DNA from: an uncultured Acidimicrobiales bacterium
GTDB lineage: Bacteria; Actinomycetota; Acidimicrobiia; Acidimicrobiales; SZUA-35
NCBI GenBank assembly: GCA_938002965.1
Contig: CALKZY010000008.1
Coordinates: 180,470-244,469 of the forward strand
DNA length: 64,000 bases
Direction: 5' to 3'
Positions 51,856 through 61,790 of this stretch are shown here, one piece after another. Each line of letters starts with the position of its first letter. Within the stretch, counting starts at the first letter, position 1. Under the pieces are notes generated by a model. It was not told where the DNA came from, searched no databases, and saw only the letters and a list, made by a program, of their open reading frames with translations. Made by a program: the position numbers and the translations under genes.

Positions 51856-54800
51856 AGAGCGAGGGCGCATCGTCGGCTCGCGGAACCTCGCGTTCCCGGC
51901 TACGAGAGTTCACTTGCAAGGACTGTCAACGAGAAGTTGAAGGCCTCGAGGCGGAAGTAGCGGCGGCGAAGACGAACGGGGTCAGCAGGAACAAACAGAA
52001 GAAGCTACGGGCTGAGCTTCGCAAGCGTCAGGAAAAAGCCCAGTACAACGAGTACTGGGCCGAGAATGTCATCGAGCGCGGTGGGACTCGATCAGATCGC
52101 TGTAAGGATCACCGGCTAAAGCACCGCCAGAACATCCAGGGCATGGCTGTCGCGTACATCGATCTTGAAACCGTCGGCGAAGTCGCCGACAGGTCCAACC
52201 CAACGGGCCCTCTCGGAGGCTTAGGTCCGCTACCCGACAAGCACGAGATTGTCGAAGGCACGACCTACGAGCTCGAAAAGGTCAAGGTCGGAATGACTGA
52301 TGACCACATCGTCGAGATGGTCGACAAGTTGCGTGACAAGCGAGTGCTGATCCTCAAGGCAGGAACCGGTACTGGCAAAAGCACCTTCGCTCCGTATCGA
52401 CTCATGGATCCGCCGGCTGAGTCGATCGCCAACGCACCTCCGAACTCAGACTTTCTCAAACTCACCGACCTCGGTCAGATCGTCGTTACCGAGCCTCGCG
52501 TCCAGGCTGCGGTTGGGGTTGCAACTTTCGTCGGAGGCATCATGTCCGGCGTCGGGGAAGAGATTCTCAAGAATGGCGAGAAAGAGATCGTGGGCGGTGT
52601 CGGCCCTGGATGCCCGGTGGGCTACCAGGTTTCTGGCGATCGAAATCATGACGAAGCATGCCAACTGGTTTATGTCACGGACGGCACGATGATCAACTGG
52701 CTCCGTGAGGGTCGGTTAAGTCGTATCGGGACTGTGATCGTCGACGAGGCGCATGAGCGCAGCACAAACATCGACTTCATCATGGGCTTCCTCAAGCGTG
52801 AGCTTGATCGCTACCCCCATCTCAGGGTGATCGTGACGTCCGCTACTTTCAATACGGACTTCTACCAGGAGTACTTTGGCGGCCCCGATGTAGCCAATGT
52901 CATGGATATCCCAGCTGCGAAAAGCTTCGGGTACGGAATGCCACTATTTCCGGCGCTCGACTCACCTGCAGACGGCGAGGAGGACGTTCTCGAACGCTGG
53001 GACGACTCAGCGCTTCCGCTCTCCTCAAACTCAGATGATGTTGAAAAGTTCATTCGTCGCCATTGGCAGGAGAATGGACCAAAACTCGAGGAAGAGGACG
53101 TTGTCGATAAGGACGACGTTGAGTGGCAGGAGGATGTCTGGGAGACGACTAGGGCACTGATTGACCTCCGCTTCGATGGGAAGATCGACATCGACAATTG
53201 GAAGAATGATATGCCAGGGACGATTGCCAGCTTTGTCGTCGAACTCGCTCAGGGTCTCGACGACGCAGGCATCTACGGCGACATCCTCGGCTTTCTTCCG
53301 ACCAAGAAGACCATCGAACCGGCGTGCGAGGAGATCGAGCGAGCGCTCGGCCTCGAATATGAGGGGCATGTCTTCCCGCTTATATCCAGTCTTGACAAAT
53401 CGCGGCAAAAGGACGCTTTGAAGAAGCGTCGCAAGGGTGATCCTCGCAAGATCGTGATCTCGACCAACCTCGCCGAAACATCGCTCACAGTTGAAGGCGT
53501 GCGGTTCGTCGTTGATACCGGGCTGATCGCACAATCCGAATGGGACCCCCAGCTTGCCCAAGGAGGAATTCCAACAAAGCCGCATAGTCGAGCCGGTATT
53601 CGCCAGCGCTGGGGGAGGGTCGGACGGAAAGGCCCGGGCTGGGTATTCCCGCTGTACACCAAGGGCCAGTTCCTGGAGCTTCCGGAAGACACGCCGCCAG
53701 GCTCGGCCCGGCAGAATCTCGAATCCCTTGTGATGACCGCGAAGATGGGTGGTGTCGACGATATTGAAGGCTTTGACTGGCCCGCGGCGTTCAACCCGAC
53801 AACGACTGAGCTAGATGAGACTGCGATCGCAGCTCGGGAGACCTTCAATCGCGAGATTGTCCGAGCAGACGCCTCACTGCAGTCTGGTGGTGCGCTGGAC
53901 GAGAACGGTGACCCGACTGCCTTCGGCAAAGAACTTGCTCACTTCAGTGGCCTCGGTTCGACAGCAAGCGCGCTGGCGATCATGTACGCAGATCGGCTTG
54001 CGTGCGTGCCTGAGGTTGCGACAATCCTGGCGCTCCTAGAAGACAAGAGGCTTGTTGGGCCTGAGGCGCTCCTTCGAGATGACCGGGCGTGGCCTGAGGA
54101 GTGGCGCCTAGAAGCCGCACAGCGTCATCGTGCGCTCGCTGACTTGTCAGAGGACGAGGCCCACCTCGTGTTGTTGATCATGGCTGCTTGGGAGCGTTCA
54201 GACCCCGACGCCGCTCCGTGGGAAACCTCGAATAAGAAGGAAGCGTGGTCTCGCCAGTGGTGGATCACCAACGAAGTACTGGTCGGTGCTGCCGAGATGC
54301 GACAAGAAGTACTTGGCTCGCTCTCCCCGGCCATGAAGGAAGAAGTCAAGCGCCCGGTCGAGGTTGCTCTCCTGGATCGTGCCCGCGGCGTTATCTCACG
54401 AGCAGTCGCTTCCCACCGCTACACCGCTACTGAGGAGGGATTCACATCGAGATCTGCGACCGCTCGCGGGCAAACCCCAGCCGAGGGCACAGGGTCTGGG
54501 ACTGACGCTGACCTCGGTGCACCTTCTCCTGAGCCATTGCTAGCGGAGCTTGAGTTCGATCGCGCTGCTCTATTCTCCGAGGCGCCGCAAGATGTAATCG
54601 CTTTGAGGCGCCGCGAATCGCGCGATGACAACCGGATCTCAAACCTCGTTGGCCATCAGGCCTGGGCGATCTCGGATGACCCAGATCAACAAGCAACCGG
54701 TGTCGTGGACGCCATGCAGATGGTGCTCGCAGCCGCCGAAGGGGCACCGCCTATGCCCGAGAGGGCTCATGCTCTTGCGCTCCTGGGCTCTTGGCCAGTG

Positions 54801-57800
54801 GGACTCAGAATCGAAGCCACGGTAATTCTCGATCACTCATCGGGTCACCTCGTTCTAGCGGATGTGACCGGCCAGACGCGCCGCCCGTTCGCATGCCCGA
54901 CTACCGACGAAGTCGAGGGAAAATCTCGGCGGAGAAGACGACGAAGAAGCGGCGAAGGGGACAACGACGGTGACGTCGGCGACATGGTCGCTGACTTAGG
55001 GCTTCTCGATGGCGCAAAGGGCTTCGCAGACGAAGATCAGAACCGTTCTCGCGCGTTCGCTCGTGCCGATCGGGCAGTCGCCAGTGCTGCGACCTGCGGG
55101 ATCTGTTTCAACTGCATCGCTGGTCGCGAAGAGAATTGCGATGGCCTTGAGGATGCCCCAAAGGGCAAGGGTGAGAACCCCGTCCAGAAGTGGCAGAACG
55201 CGGTTAGGCGAGAAGGCGCCGAGGTTGCTCTGTCCGTTCTCGTCACCCGTGCGGCTGATCATGGCTGGTATGAAGTCGTCGGATATACGAAAGAGGGAGA
55301 TGGCTGGAGTGTCACGCTCGCGCCGGACTGGCGGCCGGCCGGAGGCACAGCAAATCCAGCGCAGCATCGGAATATCGATGCTGGCGAGACTGTGCAGGTG
55401 ACAGTTGGACCCAGCACTCGTCATCATGGGGGCACCGTTCGAATCTTCCACCGAACAGACGGGCATGGACGCTTTGTATTGAGCGAGGCAAGTTCATACA
55501 AGGGCAAAGTCCAAGAAGAACGAGGTGAAATAGCTGCGTCGCTCGACCGTGGTAGCCGCGGCCTCATCGAAGCGCTGGTTGAGGACACAGAAAGGTCTAT
55601 CACCGCGACCGTTGTCCCGGCCCGAGTCGAAGGGTGCTACACGATCACGCTCCTAGAGCTCCTTCATCAGCATCTGACCAAGGGTGCCAAGGAGTTTCAC
55701 ATCCTCGACAAGGCCGACCGAACCTCTAGCCGAATCGGCCTCCATCCAGCTGTGCTGACATCCGAACCAAACGAATTCGGGTACGGAACGGCCGCATTGC
55801 TTCACCAAGATGGCCGTCTAGGACTGAGACATTTCTTCGACTTCAATGTGACACCGCGGAGTCAGCAACCTCGGCCGGATGATTCCGGTGGGCCGGAGCA
55901 AGAAGAGACGACGACGGCGCCAGCTCCAGAAAGGCTTGCTCTTGACGCTCCGATTCTCCTCAACCTTGTCAAGGACAACGCCATCCTTGATGTCGAGGGA
56001 TTTCTTCTTAGTGATCTCGATGAGATACAGAAAGACTCTGCGCGGAGTCTAAGTCTCAAACTGCCGGGAAAGAAGCGAGGTCGCAAAGGACATCGAGATG
56101 CCGACGAGCTGGACCCAGATGCAACTGCCCCACCCGGCGCAAAGCTGATCTCCTCCAGTGATAAGCCACTCTCGCGCCACAACGCCATCGCGCTTGTCGA
56201 GCTGGACGAGTCTCACGAGTGGAGGAACGAAGTGTGGGCGTTCTGGGCTCGGTCCCATCACCTTCAGGTCGACGCAGAATACGGGTACATCCGCGGCTCC
56301 TCGACTGAGGTTATTGAGCGGGAAGCTACGGTCGAGATAGACAGCGGGAGTCCGCTGGAGCGACAAAAAGCAGGGATTCGGAACCTCGCGGAGCGCATTC
56401 GTGAAGGAACCGTTGTCAACGTGACAGTCACTGAGACGAAGGACCGAGTCGTGTTCGTTTCGCTCGGCCAAGGACTCGAAGGGCGAATCCCGATTTCAGA
56501 ACTTGCTTGGGGGTTCACGGACCACGTCGCAGATGAGGCGCGCGCCGGGGAATCGCTGCGAGCAGTGGTGACAAAGATCGACCTCGACCGAGGCGAGGTG
56601 GCGTTGTCGGTGAAGGCGCTCCTCCCAAAGCCGTACGACCTATACAAGGCCTCGAACTCAATTGGCTCGCAAGTAACAGCGACCGTGCGCAACATTACCG
56701 ACAGTCATGCCTACGTCGACCTGTCCGACGCTGTTGATGGTGTCGTCTTCATTCGTGAACTGGCGCACGGTCGAGTTAACCACCCGTCCGACATCGTTGT
56801 TGAAGGCGAAGTAATTACCGTCCAGATTAAGGGTTTCAACGATGAGCGTGACCAGGTCGAACTGTCGGTCAAGGCCTTGCTGCCAAAACCGCTCGAGGCT
56901 TTCAAGTCACACCACCGAGCTGGTTCACGGGTGGTGGGCGTGGTTCGCAATGTAACCAAGAACCATGTCTATGTGGAACTTGAACACGGCGCAGAAGGAG
57001 TGATCTTTGTTGGGGATCTTGCCCACGGCCGAACCAACGACGCTCGAGCCGTTTCTAAGCAAGGCGCCAGCGTGACTGCGCAGGTGAAAGGTTTCAATGA
57101 CGAGCGTGGTCAGGTCGAGCTCTCGATCAAGGCGCTACTCCCAAAGCCGTACGACGCGTTTAAGGCAGGTCATCACATCGGCGAAGATGTCGACGGCACT
57201 GTTCGGAAGGTCACGAAGAGTCACGCATATGTCGAGTTGGGGGACGGCGTCGATGGAGCGATCTTCAAGCGAGAGTTGACTCATGGCAACGTCGACGACG
57301 CTCAGGACCATGTGCGCGAGGGGGAGAAGGTTCGCGCACGAATCAAAGGATTCAACGACGAGCGAGACCAGGTCGAGCTTTCGAAGAAGGCACTACTGCC
57401 CGAGCCGTACCCTGCCTTTAAGGCTTCCCACTCAATTGGACAAGCCGTCCAAGGCGTCGTCAACGGCTGGAACAAGTCGTTCGCCTATGTCGATCTTGCT
57501 GGCGGGGTGAAGGGGGCGATACACGTCAGTCAGCTTGCGTCCCACCGGGTGGGCTCACCAGAAGAGGTCGTTTCCAAGGGGCAATCTGTAACTGCGGTCG
57601 TGAAAGGATTCGATGACTCGCGGAAGCAGGTCGAAATCTCGCTGACAATGGCAGTCCGATCCGCGGCGCCGCCGCGGAGAAACCTGGCACCTCCTATTGC
57701 GCCACAAGCGCCAGCACGATCTGTGGCCTCTCGCCCTCCCGCACCGACGAGCGCCCGACGAGCGCCGACGCCCAAGCGCACGGCTACTGCCGAGGGCTCA

Positions 57801-57944
57801 AGCGTCGCTGAGGCGTGCGCGAATGCAGCCGCAAGTCTTGGCCTAACTCCAGCGCAAGTCCTGTCGAGGACCGTGCGAGCCGAGAAGCGAGGGTTCTTCG
57901 GTGGCGTAAAGCAGACAGCGATCGTCGAGGTGACAGAGCGGTGA
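51843..57944 (+). CDS. Giant DEAH/RHA-type helicase with zinc clusters, five S1 repeats and a C-terminal Jag_N-like domain
   Basis: About 2033 residues. A zinc-finger-like N-terminus has FTCKDCQREV, a coiled coil and RCKDHRLKH. The helicase has Walker A KAGTGTGKST at about 170-180, motif II DEAHERS at 300-306, SATFNT, the HrpA-type STNLAETSLTVEGVRFVVDT, and motif VI QRWGRVGRKGPG near 585. A second cysteine cluster CGICFNCIAGREENC lies near 1085. Five S1-like OB repeats with an 86-residue period begin near 1520, 1607, 1693, 1779 and 1865 and share KALLPKP-type linkers. The C-terminus (GFFGGVKQTAIVEV) is Jag_N-like. RNA or RNA-DNA hybrid remodelling is the likely activity. Confidence 0.9.
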   Translation: MDDVESEGASSARGTSRSRLREFTCKDCQREVEGLEAEVAAAKTNGVSRNKQKKLRAELRKRQEKAQYNEYWAENVIERGGTRSDRCKDHRLKHRQNIQGMAVAYIDLETVGEVADRSNPTGPLGGLGPLPDKHEIVEGTTYELEKVKVGMTDDHIVEMVDKLRDKRVLILKAGTGTGKSTFAPYRLMDPPAESIANAPPNSDFLKLTDLGQIVVTEPRVQAAVGVATFVGGIMSGVGEEILKNGEKEIVGGVGPGCPVGYQVSGDRNHDEACQLVYVTDGTMINWLREGRLSRIGTVIVDEAHERSTNIDFIMGFLKRELDRYPHLRVIVTSATFNTDFYQEYFGGPDVANVMDIPAAKSFGYGMPLFPALDSPADGEEDVLERWDDSALPLSSNSDDVEKFIRRHWQENGPKLEEEDVVDKDDVEWQEDVWETTRALIDLRFDGKIDIDNWKNDMPGTIASFVVELAQGLDDAGIYGDILGFLPTKKTIEPACEEIERALGLEYEGHVFPLISSLDKSRQKDALKKRRKGDPRKIVISTNLAETSLTVEGVRFVVDTGLIAQSEWDPQLAQGGIPTKPHSRAGIRQRWGRVGRKGPGWVFPLYTKGQFLELPEDTPPGSARQNLESLVMTAKMGGVDDIEGFDWPAAFNPTTTELDETAIAARETFNREIVRADASLQSGGALDENGDPTAFGKELAHFSGLGSTASALAIMYADRLACVPEVATILALLEDKRLVGPEALLRDDRAWPEEWRLEAAQRHRALADLSEDEAHLVLLIMAAWERSDPDAAPWETSNKKEAWSRQWWITNEVLVGAAEMRQEVLGSLSPAMKEEVKRPVEVALLDRARGVISRAVASHRYTATEEGFTSRSATARGQTPAEGTGSGTDADLGAPSPEPLLAELEFDRAALFSEAPQDVIALRRRESRDDNRISNLVGHQAWAISDDPDQQATGVVDAMQMVLAAAEGAPPMPERAHALALLGSWPVGLRIEATVILDHSSGHLVLADVTGQTRRPFACPTTDEVEGKSRRRRRRRSGEGDNDGDVGDMVADLGLLDGAKGFADEDQNRSRAFARADRAVASAATCGICFNCIAGREENCDGLEDAPKGKGENPVQKWQNAVRREGAEVALSVLVTRAADHGWYEVVGYTKEGDGWSVTLAPDWRPAGGTANPAQHRNIDAGETVQVTVGPSTRHHGGTVRIFHRTDGHGRFVLSEASSYKGKVQEERGEIAASLDRGSRGLIEALVEDTERSITATVVPARVEGCYTITLLELLHQHLTKGAKEFHILDKADRTSSRIGLHPAVLTSEPNEFGYGTAALLHQDGRLGLRHFFDFNVTPRSQQPRPDDSGGPEQEETTTAPAPERLALDAPILLNLVKDNAILDVEGFLLSDLDEIQKDSARSLSLKLPGKKRGRKGHRDADELDPDATAPPGAKLISSSDKPLSRHNAIALVELDESHEWRNEVWAFWARSHHLQVDAEYGYIRGSSTEVIEREATVEIDSGSPLERQKAGIRNLAERIREGTVVNVTVTETKDRVVFVSLGQGLEGRIPISELAWGFTDHVADEARAGESLRAVVTKIDLDRGEVALSVKALLPKPYDLYKASNSIGSQVTATVRNITDSHAYVDLSDAVDGVVFIRELAHGRVNHPSDIVVEGEVITVQIKGFNDERDQVELSVKALLPKPLEAFKSHHRAGSRVVGVVRNVTKNHVYVELEHGAEGVIFVGDLAHGRTNDARAVSKQGASVTAQVKGFNDERGQVELSIKALLPKPYDAFKAGHHIGEDVDGTVRKVTKSHAYVELGDGVDGAIFKRELTHGNVDDAQDHVREGEKVRARIKGFNDERDQVELSKKALLPEPYPAFKASHSIGQAVQGVVNGWNKSFAYVDLAGGVKGAIHVSQLASHRVGSPEEVVSKGQSVTAVVKGFDDSRKQVEISLTMAVRSAAPPRRNLAPPIAPQAPARSVASRPPAPTSARRAPTPKRTATAEGSSVAEACANAAASLGLTPAQVLSRTVRAEKRGFFGGVKQTAIVEVTER

Positions 57945-58008
57945 ATGCTCCTAGTCAAGAGCCCGGGGCAAGGGGAGCGCTCAAGGGGATGACTGTCCGA
58001 CTATTCCC

Positions 58009-58048
58009 AGGCAACGGTGAGGCAACAACACAACCGTAAATAGGGGGG
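58009..58048 (+). repeat. Paired AGGCAAC repeats, likely integrase arm-binding sites of the right end of the large element
   Basis: AGGCAAC occurs at 58009-58015 and 58020-58026, 11 bp apart, followed by ACCGTAAATAGGGGGG-type sequence. The same arrangement recurs at 63663-63702 at almost the same distance from the second att copy. The spacing to the 46-bp repeat at 58155 is 146 bp. The rest of the gap 57945-58154 holds no gene. Confidence 0.65.
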
Positions 58049-58154
58049 CGCGAAGGGGGATAGAGGGGAGCTGGTGTTCCCTCTAAAGCCTTGCTAGTAC
58101 TGGGGAACGTCCAAAATCGCTGGTCGGCGTAGGAACTTGGAGGCCGGGCTCGTC

Positions 58155-58200
<46 letters not shown>

Positions 58201-58243
58201 ATAGCCCTGGTAGATCAGCAGATCTGCCAGGGCTTCTTCCGTG

Positions 58244-59422
58244 TTAGGCGGCCTTCTTCCGGTTCTTCTTCCGGGTATCGCCGGTAGAAGTGTCGATGAG
58301 GGCTTCGAAGGTGCGGGCGGCGTCGGCTTGCATGCCGGGGAGGACGTGTTGGTAGGTCTCGATGGTGAACGCGGTGGTGGCGTGGCCGAGCCGTTCGGAC
58401 ACGACTTTGACCGGGACGCCTTCCTTGATGAGGAGGGTGGCGTGGGTGTGGCGCAGATCATGGAAGCGGATGATCGGTACACCGGCGTTGCGGGCGATTC
58501 GCTCGAACGCTTGTGAGATGGAGTGCGGATGGATGACGTTGCCGTAGGTGCCGGTGAAGACGCGGCCGCTCGGTTCGAGGTGTGCGGCGCGCCGTTCGGC
58601 TGCTTGCCAGGCGCTCCAGCCGGTGAGGACGTCGACGGTGGTCGGGTCGAGGTCGATGCTTCGGCGGCTGTTGGTGGTCTTGCCTCGCGATTCGGTGAGT
58701 TCGTAGCCGATGGCGACGAGCCCGCGGTTGACCGACAGCGTGGCCTTGTCGAAATCGATGTCGCTCCATTTCAGTCCGAGGAGCTCGCTTCGCCGAACGC
58801 CGGTATTAGCGGCAACCCAGAGCGCAGCGAAGTACCGGTGGCCGGCTGCTGCGTGGAGAAAGGAACCGAGTTCTGATGCTGTCCAGGCCTGGGCTTCGTG
58901 TTTCGGGATCGACCGGAGTCGGGGTGCGTGGGCGGCGTCGGCGACGTTGCGGTTGAGTAGGCCTCGTTTGACGGCGTCGTTGAGTGCGCCGCGGATGATC
59001 AAGTGGATCTCTAGAACAGTCTTCGGGGCCAGCGCTTTCACGCCTGGGTCAGTCGGCCGCAGTTTGGTGTCGTAGAGGTTGTCGAGGTGGTCGACTTTCA
59101 GCCGCTTGATCGGGGTCTTGCCGAGGGTGGGGAGGATGTGGCGTTCGATCTTTCGGCGGTAGCCGTGCCAGGTTGACTCGGCCAGCGTGTTGGCTTTGCC
59201 GGGGAGCCACTGGTTCATCAGGTAGGCGCCGAAGGTCAACGATCGTGTCTTGTCGTTTCGCCCTTCGATCTCGGCCGCGAGGCGCTTGGCGTACTTCTCA
59301 GCTTCGGCCTTGTTGGGACCGGCCGCGTGCCATGCGCGCTTCTCCTTGCCCGTGACGGGGTCGAGGCCCTCGTAGATGACGGCGTAGTACTGCTTGCCCT
59401 TCGTGGCGACGTAGCCCTTCAT
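58244..59422 (-). CDS. int: Tyrosine recombinase / integrase of the small element
   Basis: 392 residues. An N-terminal AP2-like arm-binding domain (KGKQYYAVIYEGLDPVTGKE), a core-binding domain at about 65-160, and a catalytic domain with NTGVRRSELLGL, FHDLRHTHATLL, RLGHATTAFT and ETYQHVLPG are all complete. The C-terminus is Lys-rich. Its stop codon lies 43 bp from the tRNA-Met repeat at 58200, the usual place of an integrase for tRNA 3' ends. It is only distantly like the integrase at 3310. Confidence 0.95.
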   Translation of the reverse strand: MKGYVATKGKQYYAVIYEGLDPVTGKEKRAWHAAGPNKAEAEKYAKRLAAEIEGRNDKTRSLTFGAYLMNQWLPGKANTLAESTWHGYRRKIERHILPTLGKTPIKRLKVDHLDNLYDTKLRPTDPGVKALAPKTVLEIHLIIRGALNDAVKRGLLNRNVADAAHAPRLRSIPKHEAQAWTASELGSFLHAAAGHRYFAALWVAANTGVRRSELLGLKWSDIDFDKATLSVNRGLVAIGYELTESRGKTTNSRRSIDLDPTTVDVLTGWSAWQAAERRAAHLEPSGRVFTGTYGNVIHPHSISQAFERIARNAGVPIIRFHDLRHTHATLLIKEGVPVKVVSERLGHATTAFTIETYQHVLPGMQADAARTFEALIDTSTGDTRKKNRKKAA

Positions 59423-59569
59423 GACTTCTCCTTTCGGGTCGCCCGACCGTCGGGCACCCGGTAGAGCAATCGGTAGAAGTTTCGAGCGTGGTGAAGTCGA
59501 CGCAGGTGGAGTCGGTGTTGGCGAGGTGGATCGGTAGCTCCGCGTGGATTTTGTGGGCTGGGGCCGTTC

Positions 59570-61498
59570 CTACTTCTCGTCGTTGTGGGGGTTGTCTTCG
59601 GGAACCCAGGTAATGGTTGTCGGCCTCTTTGAGGGTTCGAGTATGAACGCCCCTGCTGCTGTTCTTGCGGCCTCGAGTGTTATTGCTGCCTCTGGGTAGA
59701 AGTCATGTTTGTGTCGCTGGTCGTGGCTGGTGAACGCTATCGGTTCTGACGGAGAGAGTTCGGGGTTGCCGAGTGCGTGCCAGGGCTTGTTGTCGGAGTC
59801 GAGGTACAGAGCGACCGATAGATCGTCTCGGCCGAATCCGAGGCTGAGGTATACGCCCTTGGATTCGAGCCGGACGAGTAGGGGTTCGCTTGTCGTTTGG
59901 TGGATGGTGTCGAGGAGGTTCTCGATGAGTTCGGGCGTTACGAGTGTTCGGGTCGTTTTCGGGTAGCGAATGGTGATCTCGGGTAGGGGGTCGCCGTGGT
60001 GGGTGAGCGGGTGGAGGTATTCGGCGGTTTCGGTGTGGCCGAAGTGGTTGGCCCATCCCCAAGGTGTGGCGCCGATGTGGGTGTCGACGAGATTCGCGTC
60101 GGCGCCGTGGTCGATGAGCAGCCGGGCGCGGTTGCTGTCGTTGCCTTCGGCGGCGTGGTGCAGGGCTGTCTTGGTGCCGGTCCTGTCGTTGATGTCGAAC
60201 CCGAGCTCGATCAACAGGCCGAGCATGTCAGCGTGTTCGGCGGTCACGTTCCTGCAGAGCCCTGGATACTCGGCGCGGAGTTGGGGGAGAAGGCCAACCT
60301 GTTCAGCTAGGAGCTGCTGTAGCTCGACGGTCTGGTTAGTTCTGGTGTGTCGAAGCGCTTTCTCTGTTGGCGTCAGCTCGGTGCCGATGCCGTACTCGGC
60401 GAGCAAGGCGAGTATCGAGTCGTGGCCTTCGGCGGCGGCGATCCTGGCGGGTGTGGCTTGTGATCGTCCGATGGGCCGGTTGAGGTCGAGGCCAAGTTCA
60501 GCGAGGTAGGCGAGGATGGTTGGGCGGTTGCGCTTGGCTGCGGCTTCGAGTTCGTCGTAGAGAAGTTCGGTGGGGTCGCGTAGCTTGTCGCCGAGGCGTT
60601 GATACCAGGGGCCGTGTTGTTGCGTGCCGAGCCCGTATTCGGTGAGGACTTGAAGGTAGGCGGGGTTGTCGTGGTTTTGTCCGCCGATTCCGTTGTTGTA
60701 GAGCAATTGACCGTCGTTCGGGTCGGCGCCAGCGTCCAAGAGCAGCCGGGCTATCTCGAGGCGTTCGGTGTGCCACGGCTGACGGCTCTCGCCTCCACCG
60801 AATGTTCCGGTAAGGGCGGTGAACGGTGGGGTGAGGCCGCGCCACAGGAACCCGGCGTTGGGGTCAGCGCCACGGTCGAGGAGGAGCTTGACGGTTTCGA
60901 TCGTGGACCAGTCGGGGCGCTCAGTCGAGATTCGCGAGTAGACCGTGTAGAGCAGCGGTGGCCAGCCGTTCGGTCCGCACACCTTGTTGACTATGTCTGG
61001 GTGGCGAGCGAGTTCAGTGGCGACGGCTTCATAGTCGCCGACCGTGGCCAGAGCTTCGATCGAACCCGAAGCAAGTGTCGGGTCGGTTTCAAGCATCTGG
61101 TGAGCTGCGGCGATCCGGTCGGTCGGATTCGGACCGTCCTCTGCATAATCGAGGCACGCGTCTCGGACGAATGACGCTTGCCGGTCTCGTTCGGAGCGTC
61201 GTCCAGAGTCCCGTTCATAGTGGGGAGTGAAACTGTGGGCGGAAACGACGGCGACGTGTTCTCGTAGGTGGTTCCAGCTCGGAAACCTATACATACGCGC
61301 TGTGATCAGTTGAGCGTCGGCAGTCTTGAAACTGGAACGGCTGTTGTCGTCGAGATCGGCAGCGTTTAGACGCGGGTGGAACTCGTCGACCATCGAGAGT
61401 CCGCTGGGGTCTCCCGCTCGGATCAGGTCACGGACAAGCTTTGCCTGGCCCTTGAGGTGTTCGATCGACGGATTTTCGGGCAGTGAGGTGATTGGCAC
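59570..61498 (-). CDS. Ankyrin-repeat protein
   Basis: About 642 residues from GTG 61498 with AAAGGGGCC ahead; an in-frame start at 61792 would add a low-complexity leader and is rejected. It begins PSIEHLKGQAKLVRDLIRAG and FPSWNHLREHVAVV, a common N-terminal region of actinobacterial ankyrin proteins. Ankyrin-type repeats follow between about 175 and 510 (LLLDRGADPNAGF, LLLDAGADPNDGQ, ELGFDINDRTGTKTALHHAA, LLIDHGADANLVD). The C-terminal 100 residues form another domain (LLVRLESKGVYLSLGFGRDD). Protein-protein binding is likely; the partner is unknown. Confidence 0.85.
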   Translation of the reverse strand: MPITSLPENPSIEHLKGQAKLVRDLIRAGDPSGLSMVDEFHPRLNAADLDDNSRSSFKTADAQLITARMYRFPSWNHLREHVAVVSAHSFTPHYERDSGRRSERDRQASFVRDACLDYAEDGPNPTDRIAAAHQMLETDPTLASGSIEALATVGDYEAVATELARHPDIVNKVCGPNGWPPLLYTVYSRISTERPDWSTIETVKLLLDRGADPNAGFLWRGLTPPFTALTGTFGGGESRQPWHTERLEIARLLLDAGADPNDGQLLYNNGIGGQNHDNPAYLQVLTEYGLGTQQHGPWYQRLGDKLRDPTELLYDELEAAAKRNRPTILAYLAELGLDLNRPIGRSQATPARIAAAEGHDSILALLAEYGIGTELTPTEKALRHTRTNQTVELQQLLAEQVGLLPQLRAEYPGLCRNVTAEHADMLGLLIELGFDINDRTGTKTALHHAAEGNDSNRARLLIDHGADANLVDTHIGATPWGWANHFGHTETAEYLHPLTHHGDPLPEITIRYPKTTRTLVTPELIENLLDTIHQTTSEPLLVRLESKGVYLSLGFGRDDLSVALYLDSDNKPWHALGNPELSPSEPIAFTSHDQRHKHDFYPEAAITLEAARTAAGAFILEPSKRPTTITWVPEDNPHNDEK

Positions 61499-61790
61499 GG
61501 ATAGGCCCCTTTCGTGTGTGCCCGGTGTCCGCGTGATCGGGCCCGAAAGAGGAACAGTGTTCCATGGCATCTGATCTGGTGTTCTGCAGGTGGGCTTTGC
61601 CCTTTCCGCGGACCGGAAGCACCCTGCCGGCGCTCGCCTCATCGTAGGCCACGGGTTCGACGCCCGCCCGACCGGCATGATCAGGGCTGCTGGCTTAGCG
61701 TGAAGAGGTGCATGCGTGTCGCCTGCGAACGGAAAGAGACGTCGAATGGGGGGCGATAGCGTTGTGCTCGGTGAACCACAGGTTGTGCGC
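61499..61790. promoter_or_regulatory. Gap between divergent ankyrin and HTH genes
   Basis: 292 bp that must hold both promoters. No clear operator or RNA is visible. A plausible AGAGG-like site and AT-poor sequence give no firm promoter call. Confidence 0.3.
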
